A stretch of DNA of 64,000 bases from Campanula takesimana (taxonomy: Eukaryota > Streptophyta > Magnoliopsida > Asterales > Campanulaceae). Each line of letters opens with the position of its first letter. Position 1 is the first letter of the stretch. The stretch is from positions 682,001-746,000 of the forward strand of contig JAOWBW010000281.1 of assembly GCA_026119855.1 (NCBI GenBank). Direction: 5' to 3'. Of the stretch, positions 1 through 9,453 are shown piece by piece. The translations under genes and the position numbers were made by a program. The notes under the pieces are model-generated. The model saw only the letters and a program-made list of their open reading frames with translations. It made no database searches and was not told the DNA's origin.

Positions 1-20
1 ATCAACATGTTCTTTATAGA

Positions 21-250
21 CAGTGGAGAAGTCATCTTTTGCAGGGATGGGGTCACTTGACCCCTTCACTTCTGCAAATGTCAATATAGTAACTTTAATA
101 CCATTTTTTGACCCCCCCCCCTTGATTTTTTGGTAAAATTTGTATTGTGTTAGCATTTTAACACTCTTTTGTGCCGAATTTCTATATGAAAGTATAATGT
201 TTATCCCCTATGCAATCCTGATGTCCTGAAATATTCTGGCTTTGCCACTG
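21..250. mobile_element. Small hAT-type MITE (CAGTGG family) in TRM intron
   Basis: The element begins CAGTGGAGAAG and ends GGCTTTGCCACTG. It is flanked by the 8-bp direct repeat TTTATAGA (13-20 and 251-258), as expected of hAT insertions. It has no coding capacity and contains GGGGTCA/TGACCCC stretches. It lies in the intron before the terminal TRM exon. A relative with similar ends lies at 55546-55816. Confidence 0.8.
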
Positions 251-301
251 TTTATAGACATTGTGACTTCTACTAATGTAAACATTTTTCGTTATTACCA
301 G

Positions 302-912
302 CTCAATCATCAATTCAACCTATACATATCCAATTCGAAGAGCCCTCGTCTCCAGCTACTAATCAAGAAATCCTTTTAACAACTTGTATGGAAGACGAAG
401 AATCTGCATTTGAATACGTAGAAGCCGTGCTGCTAGCTTCTGACTTGAACTGGGAAGAATTTCTCTTGAGATGGCTTTCTTCAGACCAACCGCTTGACCC
501 ATCTTTATTTGATGAAGTCAAGTTATTTTCCAGCCGACCTTCTCACGACCAATGGCTCCTATTTGACTGCACTAACGAAGTCCTTAAAGACGTTTGTGAC
601 CGTTACTTTGGTGGGTCCCTATCTGCTAAAAAGTGCATCCGGCCTGCTCCGAGGGGAATGAAGCTAATTCAAGAAGTTTGGGAAGGAATTGAACTGAATT
701 TTCTCCAGAACTCAGCTCGGTCGTTGGATCAACTTGTGAGAAAAGACATGGGAAAATCAGGAACGTGGATGGAGCTCCGATCTGAGACTGAATGCATTGT
801 TACTGAGATGGGTGAGTTACTTCTTGAAGAACTGGTGGAGGAAATGTTGTGGTGCAATGAAAATAACAGTATGGAGGTTGAATTGACTTTGCTTTCGGAT
901 GATCAAGAATGA
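302..912 (+). CDS. TRM-family (DUF4378) protein, C-terminal exon (partial)
   Basis: This is the last coding exon of a gene that starts left of the window. The reading frame is open from a splice acceptor (TTATTACCAG at about 292-301) to the TGA at 910-912. The roughly 200 residues match the DUF4378 domain that closes TRM (TON1 Recruiting Motif)/LONGIFOLIA-type proteins: an acidic start, the stretch AFEYVEAVLLASDLNWEEFL, then LLFDCTNEVL, DVCDRYFG and an acidic C-terminus. TRM proteins bring the TON1-PP2A machinery to cortical microtubules and affect cell shape and division-plane setting. The ATG at 388 is internal, because the frame continues upstream to the acceptor. The gene order with MED12 and RopGEF suggests the TRM13/14/15 subgroup. 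The N-terminal motifs that would confirm this are outside the window. Confidence 0.85.
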
Positions 913-1636
913 AAGTAAATAACAGTGACATAGGTTAGTGCGCTGCGTTTCTCTCTCACCTAGAAGCGTGTGCAGATAGAAAAGAATGGGTAACAACATT
1001 CACAGATGCGAGTTGATGGATTTGGAAATATGATCATATGCTTACTTCAGATTGATCTTAAGACTTCATATTGGCGTTGACCTGATGACAGTGCAGATGT
1101 GTTTTTATCTTTGACATAGAGTTTGGTTTGTTGTACGCTTGTTGTACCCAAGTTGTTTACCGCCCCCCCCCCCCTCCCTACAATCCGAAGAAAAATGAAG
1201 AAGAAAGAGAGCGAGAAACTTCATTTTCTTTTTCGTTTTACCCTGTTTTGGGTCACTGTTCGTGTTGTAACTAGAATAATTAGAAGTTTGATGTGTGGTT
1301 AATAATCGTAAAACCGAGATCAGAGACCCCGTAATACAGGTTGTAAGTATCTCCGGATTAGTGTTATACTCCAATGATAAAAGTCTGTTGTAAATGCCTG
1401 CATATTTTTTTGTTGAATTTTGGCTGCTGAAAAAGATGGCAGATTATACACAGTTGCCCAGTTTTAAGAACAGAAATAAAAGCTTCAAGACTTTTAGTCT
1501 GTATAGAAATTGTGTAAATGAATTATGCAAAGATGGTATGGAGGCATGATAAATGTGAACGGTAAAAGGTACATTGTGCGAATCACATTGATCTCCCACA
1601 GAAAATAGCCCCCAGAAAATCATGCCACCAGAAATA
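913..1636 (+). other. TRM 3' UTR and intergenic DNA
   Basis: This is non-coding. A poly-C tract lies at about 1164-1174. An AATAAA at about 1474-1479 could be the polyadenylation signal of the TRM gene. No other gene or repeat is visible before the MITE at 1637. Confidence 0.5.
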
Positions 1637-2369
1637 CTCCCTCCGTCCCACGCAAAATAAGATTCTTGCGTCTCACACATGATGAAATAGGGATCTTGGT
1701 TTCGTCTCACGCAAAATAAGATTTTCCACACATGATGAAATAGGAATCTTGATTCGTATCGTGCCACCAAAAATACTCACTCCTCATTCGAATTAAGATC
1801 CATCGGTCCCACTCAAAATAAGATTCTTATGTCCCACCCATGATGATGAAATAGGGATCTTGGTTCGTCCCATGCAAAATAAGATTTTTGTGTCCCACAC
1901 ATGATGAAATAGGAATCTTGATACGTATCGTGCCACCAAAAATACTCACTCCTTCTCATTCAAAATAAGATCCATCCGTCCCACTCAAAATAAGATTCTT
2001 GTGTCCAACACATGATGAAATAGAAATCTTGGTTCTGTATCATGCCAACAAAAATACCCACTCCGTCCCATTCGAAATAAAATTCTTGTGTCCCACCTGG
2101 AGAAATAAGATTCTTAGTCCCTACACGGAAATTAAAGAATACTAATATTTTACTAAAAAATGGTTTGAAAAATAGATGATGTGAGTATGAAGGAAATATA
2201 AAATAAGTAGGAAATAATAAATAAAAATTTATCGTGAGTATGACAAGTGAAACTCACTAATGAAAAAAAAAAATCATTTTGGACCGTCTTATTTCGAATG
2301 GCACATTCAAAATGACAAACGTCCTATTTCATTTCATTTCAGGTCTAATTTCGGCTGAGACGGAGGGAG
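1637..2369. mobile_element. Stowaway-type MITE with internally repeated arms
   Basis: It begins CTCCCTCCGTCCCACGC after TA and ends with GACGGAGGGAG, the inverted terminal repeat. Between 1648 and about 2110 a degenerate unit (GTCCCACNCAAAATAAGATTC, then CACATGATGAAATAGG) recurs about six times. The element is therefore much longer than a simple hairpin MITE. No coding capacity. Confidence 0.65.
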
Positions 2370-2508
2370 AGAGCATGTACTTTCCTCAAGCCGATTCCTG
2401 TACAGTCTCAGCTAGTAAACTACGAAATTCTACATGTAAGAATACAAATTAACTAACACAAAAATAAACATCACTGTAAATGAACTTTTGAGTTGATATT
2501 TTAGAAAA

Positions 2509-4863
2509 TTATTTCTTCTGCTTCTTCTTTGGTTGTAAAGATGAGGGTAAATTTGCTGGTCTCTTCTTCTTAACAAATGTTTTGGTTCTGCTCTCTGAAT
2601 CCTCGTCACTGCTCTCATCACGTGTTTCATCGTTCACAGATTCATTTGCAATATTGGCGATTCTTCTTTTTTCGGCATTCAATTTAGCACGTAATTTTCT
2701 TTCAACCGGATCATTTGAGGGTACAACTTTGGACACGCGAGGAACTGTTGCACCTATTCCAAGCCTGCAAACAACTTGAAAGAGGTTAGATGGATGCTTA
2801 CTCATGTATTCTACTCCCTCCGTACCATTTATATTCGCCATGTTTCTATTTTTAGTTGTCCCAATTTTTTTGGCCAAATGCAATTTATTGAGGTACTTTC
2901 CTATTCTATCCATACTTGGAAGTATTTTTGGTATTCCTTTTGGTATTTACTAATGTGAATCTTACATTTATAGGAGGGTATGATGGAAATGCAAAAAATA
3001 AAGGTAAAATTACATTTCCCCCTTCAAGTATCCACCCAATCTCACTTTGCACCCCAGTTTGAAAAGTGGGTCTGTTTGGGATTAATTTATTTTCTTTTTC
3101 CCATTTATTTAGTGTTTTTCCCAATACAACGTCGTTTTGAACCAATTTACAATAAGAGACATAAATATCCATCATGTGACAAGCACATGACCAGATCTGT
3201 TAGTTTTTTTTTAACAACTGTTTGGCGGAGGGGGCAAAGTGAGACAATTTTATAATTAAGGTACCAAACAGACCCACTTTTCAAACTGGGGGTGCAAAGT
3301 GGGATTGGGTGGATACTTGAGGGGGGGAAATGTAATTTGGCCAAAAATAAGCAAAGAGATTTTGTCTAGTGACCAATACAAATGGGACGGAGGAAGTAAT
3401 ATAGTGGCAGGGTTCGGACTTCGGACAATACTGACCTAGCTGGTCGAGGATCTAAAACTACTCGAGTTGATTCATTCTCCGTGGTTTTGGTCATACTGTT
3501 GACCCATTTTTCAGCCTGCAAAACAAGCAAGTATTAAGCACAAAAAGTCAATAAAAATGTAAAGCCTACTGGTATGAGAAGCAATCGAAAAACTACAAAG
3601 CATGAAATATTACTGTGTAAATAATACTCCCTCACTCCCATTTATATTGGCCACATATGACTTTTTTGGTCAACACGAGTGAAACTCGACCAAACATTAA
3701 GGTCAATCTAATCATCCTAATGCAATTTTAGAAATTGTTATTATAAATCATTTGTGATTTATCAATATGAATTTTTAAAATTTCACTAGGATAATTAGAT
3801 TGACCTTAATGTTTGGTCGAATTTCACTCGTGTTGACTAAAAAGGTCAAATGTGGCCAATATAAATGGGACTGAGGGGAGTACCCTTTTTAGCAAAACCA
3901 AATACAAGAGGTAACAGATGAGTCCAAAAGGTCCTGTAGTTTAAGTAGGTCCTGTAGAGGGGCGGGCTGGTGACATATACGAAAAGATCAAATCTCATCG
4001 CGATAAACATAATGCATTCAATCCTGAAGTTAGTACACACTGTCACGGAGCTTGGGCGGTGAAAGACACAGGCCCAGCTCTTCGAAACAAACAATCTGCA
4101 CCTGAATTCATAAATAAAGCATACTTTTCGTAATACAGGATAAATTAACACTGGCTGTTGTAAAGAAAGTATAACCACTTCACTCCAGTAACACCCATGA
4201 GTTTACTAATTCAATTAATGTGCACCTCCGGAAGAAGAAAGATTTTGAGTTGACATTTTTTTTTAATTTTAATTTTATTTTGACTTTTCCTTGGCTTTCT
4301 TAAATTATCACCAGCTAGAACGGCACTGCAAGCTGCTGAGGAAAAGGAGATCTGTAAATAAGCCAAGTGATATGAAGATGGGGTTCAGCATGGGAATCCA
4401 ACTCCGACTGAAACCCGAGCCTCATATGTAATCTACCCATGATGAATTTGACATCTCCCAATCACCGCATGTTCTCCGCTTGTTAGGCTTTTATAGAAAT
4501 TTCCACAGCCATTTGCTAACCAATGCTTGGAAAAGAGACCCAAAGATCTTTAATCCCAAACTACTATGAAAAATCTGGCTTGCACGGAGCTCTCCGCCTA
4601 TAAATGGATACTTGAACTCATCTTCATTTCATCCATAATATATATTTATACGCGCACACACACACACGAGTGTGCTTATGTGTGAGCGGCATAAGTGAAA
4701 GAACAAAAAGATATAAATATTTCGTTACACGGATGGTAACATCAAAATAAGTAAAATAAATCAACTTCACTACATAACCACGGGCGTGACTTACCAATTT
4801 GAATGCCTGGTTCAATTTCACCATTTGAGGACGTGAGACTTTTTTAGATGACTCCTCGCTCAT
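2509..4863 (-). CDS. Small conserved nuclear-type protein of unknown function (3 exons)
   Basis: On the minus strand the exons are 4863-4795, 3515-3436 and 2764-2509. They join in frame (69+80+256 nt) to give 134 residues. All junctions are GT-AG with good donors (GTAAGT, GTCAGT). The start is the ATG at 4863, giving MSEESSKKVSRPQMVKLNQ. The middle exon adds AEKWVNSM. The last exon carries a conserved-looking core, ARLGIGATVPRVSKV then SNDPVERKLRAKLNAEKRR. An acidic serine-rich stretch and a lysine-rich tail ending PKKKQKK follow, so nuclear or nucleolar location is likely. It resembles small plant proteins annotated only as a domain of unknown function, possibly DUF3245, which I cannot confirm. 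The two introns contain the MITEs at 2814-3396 and 3627-3880. The gene looks intact. Confidence 0.8.
2814..3396. mobile_element. Stowaway-type MITE, host of a nested MITE
   Basis: TA-CTCCCTCCGTACCATTTAT on the left pairs with AAATGGGACGGAGGAAG-TA on the right. It lies in the second intron of the minus-strand gene and is interrupted by the unrelated element at about 3001-3342. Confidence 0.7.
3001..3342. mobile_element. Nested MITE (TTGGCC-AATTACATTT family)
   Basis: Long inverted arms run from AAATTACATTTCCCCC on the left to GGGGGAAATGTAATTTGGCC on the right. Both arms carry AAAGTGGGTCTGTTTGG or its complement. AAAAATA borders both ends and may be the target duplication. The same family occurs at 48182-48454 in a MED12 intron. 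Confidence 0.65.
3627..3880. mobile_element. Stowaway-type hairpin MITE
   Basis: This is an almost complete hairpin of about 254 bp. TA-CTCCCTCACTCCCATTT faces AAATGGGACTGAGGGGAG-TA, and the arms contain GGTCAACACGAGTGAAA and its complement. It lies in the first intron of the minus-strand gene. Confidence 0.8.
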
Positions 4864-5311
4864 CACGAGTGATCTGGAACCCTAATTGGAAAATGTAACC
4901 TCCGTCAACTCTTCTGGTTAAATATCCTTAAAGTCATCAAATTGCAAATATACAACTGCAAGCTAGTTTGTTAAATCCGAATATACATGATGCATATTAG
5001 GATAATTCACTTTTCCATATGAGAAATGAATGGAAATCCGAATATATAGGATACACAATATGTTTTCCATGAGTCAAGCACTGGGTTTTGTCAAGCAAGC
5101 ATGTGAGAAATGAATGAAAATCCGATTATATATGATACATATTAGGATAATTCACTTTCCTGGTATAAAATTAGGTACATATTAGGATAATTCACTTTTT
5201 CTATAAAAATTAGGGCTACAAACCAACTGAATCAAGCAGCTTGCCTTGTTCTTGAAAATCTTAAAATTCTGCTACATTGAGCTAGTGGCAAGAGTTCAAG
5301 CTTAGCTCTCG
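4864..5311 (-). promoter_or_regulatory. Upstream region of the small minus-strand gene
   Basis: This 450-bp stretch must hold the promoter and 5' UTR of the gene at 4863. The phrase CATATTAGGATAATTCACTTT occurs in full or nearly so about three times between 4990 and 5200, which points to local duplication. No clear TATA element stands out. Confidence 0.4.
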
Positions 5312-5397
5312 AGAAAAGTACATTTTTCGTCCCTCAACTAATCTATGAAGGACGAAAAATATACATTTGTTGAGGGACGAAAAAGGTACTTTTCTCA
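5312..5397. mobile_element. 86-bp MITE with 10-bp target duplication
   Basis: AGAAAAGTACATTTTTCGTC on the left pairs with GACGAAAAAGGTACTTTTCT on the right. The direct repeat TTAGCTCTCG flanks it on both sides (5302-5311 and 5398-5407). A 9-10-bp duplication fits a Mutator-type mobiliser. Confidence 0.75.
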
Positions 5398-5407
5398 TTA
5401 GCTCTCG

Positions 5408-6187
5408 GGTTGAGGAATTGCCGAATTGAAAAAGGATATTAATTCAACCCAAGTCTGGATGTGAGGGGAAAATTAAGAACAAAAGTAGAAGTCGAATTTA
5501 AGACCTAAAACAAATAATTAGTAATTTACCAAATTGAGAGGTACTCAGTAATCTGTGTGTTTGCAACAAAAGTAGAAGTCGAATTTGAGACCTAAATCAA
5601 ATACTGAAGAAAGATGGATGCATGGTAAGGAAAATTGCGAGCGGGAAGAACATTCATGTACCGATCGACAACTGAGAAGCCGCCGGCGGTGGTACTCTCG
5701 TCACTCGTCGACAGTCGGCACGGCAAGGTGAGGACGACGAGGAGGAGGTGCTGGCATGGCAGGTGGGCGGACTCGTCGGTTGACGGTGCAGAGGGACCGG
5801 CCGGGGGTTCACGTAGATAGCTCAATTGGTGCGTTTAATGTGGTCCAAGTTCACTTGTAACCCCTTTTGTTTCAGATATTACAAAATTTGCCCTGTACTT
5901 TAAGAAAAGAAATGGGTTTGCCCTGTCCGCCACACTCGTAGAGGGGTAAACCACTTACTCTCTGAACAAGACCCGTCTCACATGAATTTTTTACATGATA
6001 ACGCCACTATAAGTTGAATTATATGAGCACGTACATGTACTTGAATATCAAATACGACAACAGTCCAATGTGCATAATTCGATATAGTACTCATTTTGAG
6101 TCATTAATCTGTCTACTGAAATATCACCTTCCTCGACTAGTTACACGAACATTACTATTTTATTTTGTCTTAGTGGAATTGAAGAGG
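5408..6187. other. Intergenic DNA with a GC-rich island
   Basis: A 35-bp phrase containing AAAAGTAGAAGTCGAATTT occurs at about 5480 and 5569. Positions 5635-5820 are strikingly GC- and CpG-rich for this window and are open in several frames on both strands. No recognisable protein is encoded. It may be a relict exon or captured fragment. Confidence 0.4.
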
Positions 6188-6195
6188 AAGAAGAT

Positions 6196-7887
6196 TAGGC
6201 CTGGCAATTATGCGGGTTGGGTTGGGTTGGGTTGAAACAAGTTAATGGGTTGAGACAGGTCCAACCCATTACAACCTGTTTAAGAAATGGGTCTAATGTG
6301 TCGGGTCATTGGTGGGTCGACCCATTAATTTTTATTTATTTATTATTTTTTTGTTTTTGGTGCTGCCCCAGCCACCCCCTTCCCTCCCCTCCTGTTTGTG
6401 TGTGCCCGACTTTTTTTTTTTTTTTTGGTGCTGCCCCCCACCACCCCAGAAAAAAACACAAAAATCTCCGTATCAAAAATTACAAATTAGAAACAACTTC
6501 AAATAACAAATTGAAAAAGAAAACCCTTACCACCAGCTTCCTGTCAGACATGTCGAATGATGGAGAAGAAAGAAAGCAAAATTGAGATTTAAGAGTGCGA
6601 TAAAATCAATGGCAGAGAAAGCAACACTCATATTCTCTCTCCACTTCCTTCTCGTCTCTCTCTCTCCTCTTCTCTCTCAATTAATCTTTCACACTCAAAC
6701 AACACTCCTAAACACAATAGACACACCTCTTTCTCACACACCATCATCATATACCAAAGCAAACTCACCATTGTTGTTCTAGAACAAAAAGAAAAACCTA
6801 AAATGTATAGTGAAAAGCCCACGCCAGATGGACCGGGCTCAAAAGCTAGACCGGATACTAGCGAACCGGGGTCGTTCCAGAACCGGTTCAGTATCAGCAA
6901 GTTTCATCAACCTCGTCTCCTCTACGACGACATCGAGATCACTCAGATATAACGAGCCGGAATGAGCTCTTAGATCACCTCTCAGCCTCCGAGGTCCGCC
7001 TCCTCGACGAGCCCGGGGCCTCCTCGGCGAGTTCGGAATAAAGGCAACATTAATGGCGTGGTCAGAGCCATCCTATCTCATTTAATGCCCCATGGACTTC
7101 CTTGTCCACCTACCATGCGCGGCGCCGAATGCGTCCCATCACGACATCCCTTGGTCAAATCATGTCAAGTCCGAAATGCTGACCTATCGTTGAGCGACAC
7201 ATGGCCAAGTTGGTAATGTCTACTCCTAGACCTGTTGTCGGACCGTTGGGTAAAAGGGGGCATATATAAGCCTTTTCTCTACCTCTCTCTCAGGTATGAC
7301 CAACCCCGTACACACACTAAAAATACGCAGAGAACTCTAAACTTCTCTCCCAAGGCATTCCACGCCTTGTTCTTAGACTCCCAAGAGAATCTTACTCTTA
7401 CGCCCGAGGGTCAAAGCTGGGATCAAACCCGACCTTGACCTTGACGGTTTCATTGTCTTTGTTGCGTTAACAGGTGAACCAGTGATTAAAAGCCAGATAT
7501 CCATCCAATATATTGACCCCGATTTCCGTGGCGTCATCATATAGTATTGAGTAAATTGACGATTATTATTGAGAAAATTCACGCTCACTAACCTTGAATC
7601 GATTAGAGATTTGGAAATTTCAAACCCTAAACAAGCAGAGATCTCTCTCTTAATCTCTTTTGCCTCTCGTCTCTCGGCGCCGCTCAGCTTCTGAAGAAGA
7701 CGCGATCCCAGTTTGCATCTTTTCTTACTCAAAGCTAGTGGGTTGGAATGGGTCAACCTTTTTTAACCTGTTAATGTTAATGGGTTGGAGCGGGTAACCT
7801 ATTTTAACCCAAACTTATTATTAGGTTGGGTAATTAACGGGTTGGTGGGGTGGGTTCATGGGTAATGGGTTAGTTTTGCCAGGCCTA
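6196..7887. mobile_element. 1.7-kb non-autonomous hAT element
   Basis: It starts TAGGCCTGGCAATTATGCGG and ends TTTTGCCAGGCCTA, an inverted terminal repeat. The 8-bp duplication AAGAAGAT is exact (6188-6195 and 7888-7895). Both subterminal regions are rich in GGGTTGGGTTGG and its complement. There is no transposase. The interior holds a CT-rich 5'-UTR-like stretch (about 6620-6780) and a GC-rich segment (6800-7480) that look acquired. Confidence 0.85.
6800..7485 (+). other. Promoter-like GC-rich insert in the hAT, possibly an LTR fragment
   Basis: The segment is GC-rich compared with its surroundings. It contains GGGGGCATATATAAGCC at about 7255-7271, a good TATA box in a context like that of Gypsy-type LTRs, followed by a CT-rich leader. 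I could not find TG...CA ends with a 5-bp duplication, so calling it an LTR is tentative. Confidence 0.3.
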
Positions 7888-7895
7888 AAGAAGAT

Positions 7896-8384
7896 AAAGG
7901 GTTTTAACATGTGTATGTCACTTCTATACACATGTTAAATATATAACGGGTATTTGTTTATATAACAGACGTTAGTCATGATCTTGTGTGGCTTAGCTAC
8001 ATAAATGGTTTTTTCATCTATGTTAGCATTCAATAAAATAAAGTTATGATGCTGTCTATTATAAAAGTACATTGCATTAATGGTAAAGTATTTGAAAAGT
8101 CACTAATGAGTCGTATGTGGATACTACGACTTATCTTAATGGGGATCATACACGTTGTTGCTATCTATAATGGAAAGAAACACTTTTATGTTGCATATGC
8201 CAGCAATGATTTCGTTTAATAGAGTTTATTCCCTCGATCGTAAACAAGTTGGTATGCATTTCGTTACACTGTCGCACAATATTATAAGAAATAATTTTAC
8301 CAAGCAATAGAAAAAACTGGCATTTGTACTGTAAAATCTCTTTTTTAAAAGTTAAAAACTAGTTTCAATGTTATATAAACCAGA
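7896..8384. other. Intergenic DNA, no feature seen
   Basis: AT-rich sequence between the hAT and the MULE-like element. I see no gene, tRNA or clear repeat in it. Confidence 0.4.
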
Positions 8385-8461
8385 TCGATTATAGGCAAAT
8401 ACTAAATACAGGGAATATTATATACAGGGAACGAAATATTCCAAATCTGCCCTTGCCCGTT

Positions 8462-8628
8462 TCGTGTACGTATACACGAGAATGCCTCTATAATCTCGTG
8501 TAACTTTACACGTGATGAATCGTGTTTGCACACGAGATATCTCGTGTACATACACACGAGATTATAGAAGAAATCTCGTGTAAAGGTACACGAGATGTAA
8601 CGAGACATCTCGTGTGTTTATACACGAG
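8462..8628. repeat. Array of six CTCGTGT...ACACGAG palindromes (left end)
   Basis: Palindromes begin at about 8462, 8495, 8520, 8541, 8575 and 8609. Each has arms C/TTCGTGT and ACACGAG around a 4-6-nt loop that varies between copies. The arms are conserved while the loops are not. Spacing is mostly about 33 bp. The array lies just inside the left end of the element. Confidence 0.85.
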
Positions 8629-8635
8629 ATGTCTA

Positions 8636-8680
8636 GACCCTAAACCCTAAACACTAAACCCTAAACACTAAACCCTAAAC
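8636..8680. repeat. Telomere-like repeats
   Basis: ACCCTAAACCCTAAACACTAA and following bases consist of the plant telomere heptamer CCCTAAA alternating with CACTAAA, about six units. They sit between the palindrome array and the minisatellite. Confidence 0.8.
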
Positions 8681-8682
8681 TA

Positions 8683-9301
8683 GATGTTGTGAAAATGGTA
8701 TACGGGTACCTATTTATTTTTTTTAATTTTTTTTCTAGGTTCTAAATGACATTTAAAGTGTTGTTCATTAGTATGACTTTACTCAAAATCCAAATGGAAA
8801 TTGAGTTAGAAATTTGTGCCATTTGTGCCATTTTTTAAGGTTTTAAGGAATATGACCAGATGTTGTGAAAATGGTATACGGGTACCTATTTATTTTTTTT
8901 TATTTTTTTTTTCTAGGTTCTAAATGACATTTAAAGTGTTGTTCATTAGTATGACTTTACTCAAAATCCAAATGGAAATTGAGTTAGAAATTTGTGTCAT
9001 TTGTGCCATTTTTTAGGGTTTTAAGGAATATGACCCGATGTTGTGAAAATGGTATACGGGTACCTATTTATTTATTTTTTATTTTTTTCTAGGTTCTAAA
9101 TGACATTTAAAGTGTTGTTCATTAGTATGACTTTACTCAAAATCCAAATGGAAATTGAGTTAGAAATTTGTGTCATTTATGCCATTTTTTAGGGTTTTAA
9201 GGAATATGACCCGATGTTGTGAAAATGGTATACGGGTACCTATTTATTTATTTTTTAATTTTTTTTCTAGGTTCTAAATGACATTTAAAGTGTTGTTCAT
9301 T
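8683..9301. repeat. Minisatellite, 176-178-bp unit, about 3.5 copies
   Basis: Copies start with GATGTTGTGAAAATGGTATA at 8683, 8859, 9037 and 9213. The last copy is cut after GTTGTTCATTA. Copies differ mainly in the length of a T/A tract. The array is non-coding and internal to the MULE-like element. Confidence 0.9.
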
Positions 9302-9453
9302 ATATATAACGCGATAATTAAACTGATAATATACATAATAAAGATACAGCAAATCACCAAACCATAAACAAGCTATCATAAAACCATAAACAAAATATCA
9401 CAATATACATAATAAAGATCCAATAAACAAAATGTCCGAAAGCATCTCATCAT

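Noticed and set aside
5810..5870. tRNA-like TAGCTCAATTGGT and GGTCCAAGTTCAC
   Set aside because: The two boxes vaguely resemble Pol III A and B boxes, but no acceptor stem, anticodon arm or SINE tail can be built around them.
8462..8628. CRISPR-like array
   Set aside because: The units are palindromes with tiny variable loops in a plant transposon. There are no spacers of suitable length and no associated genes.
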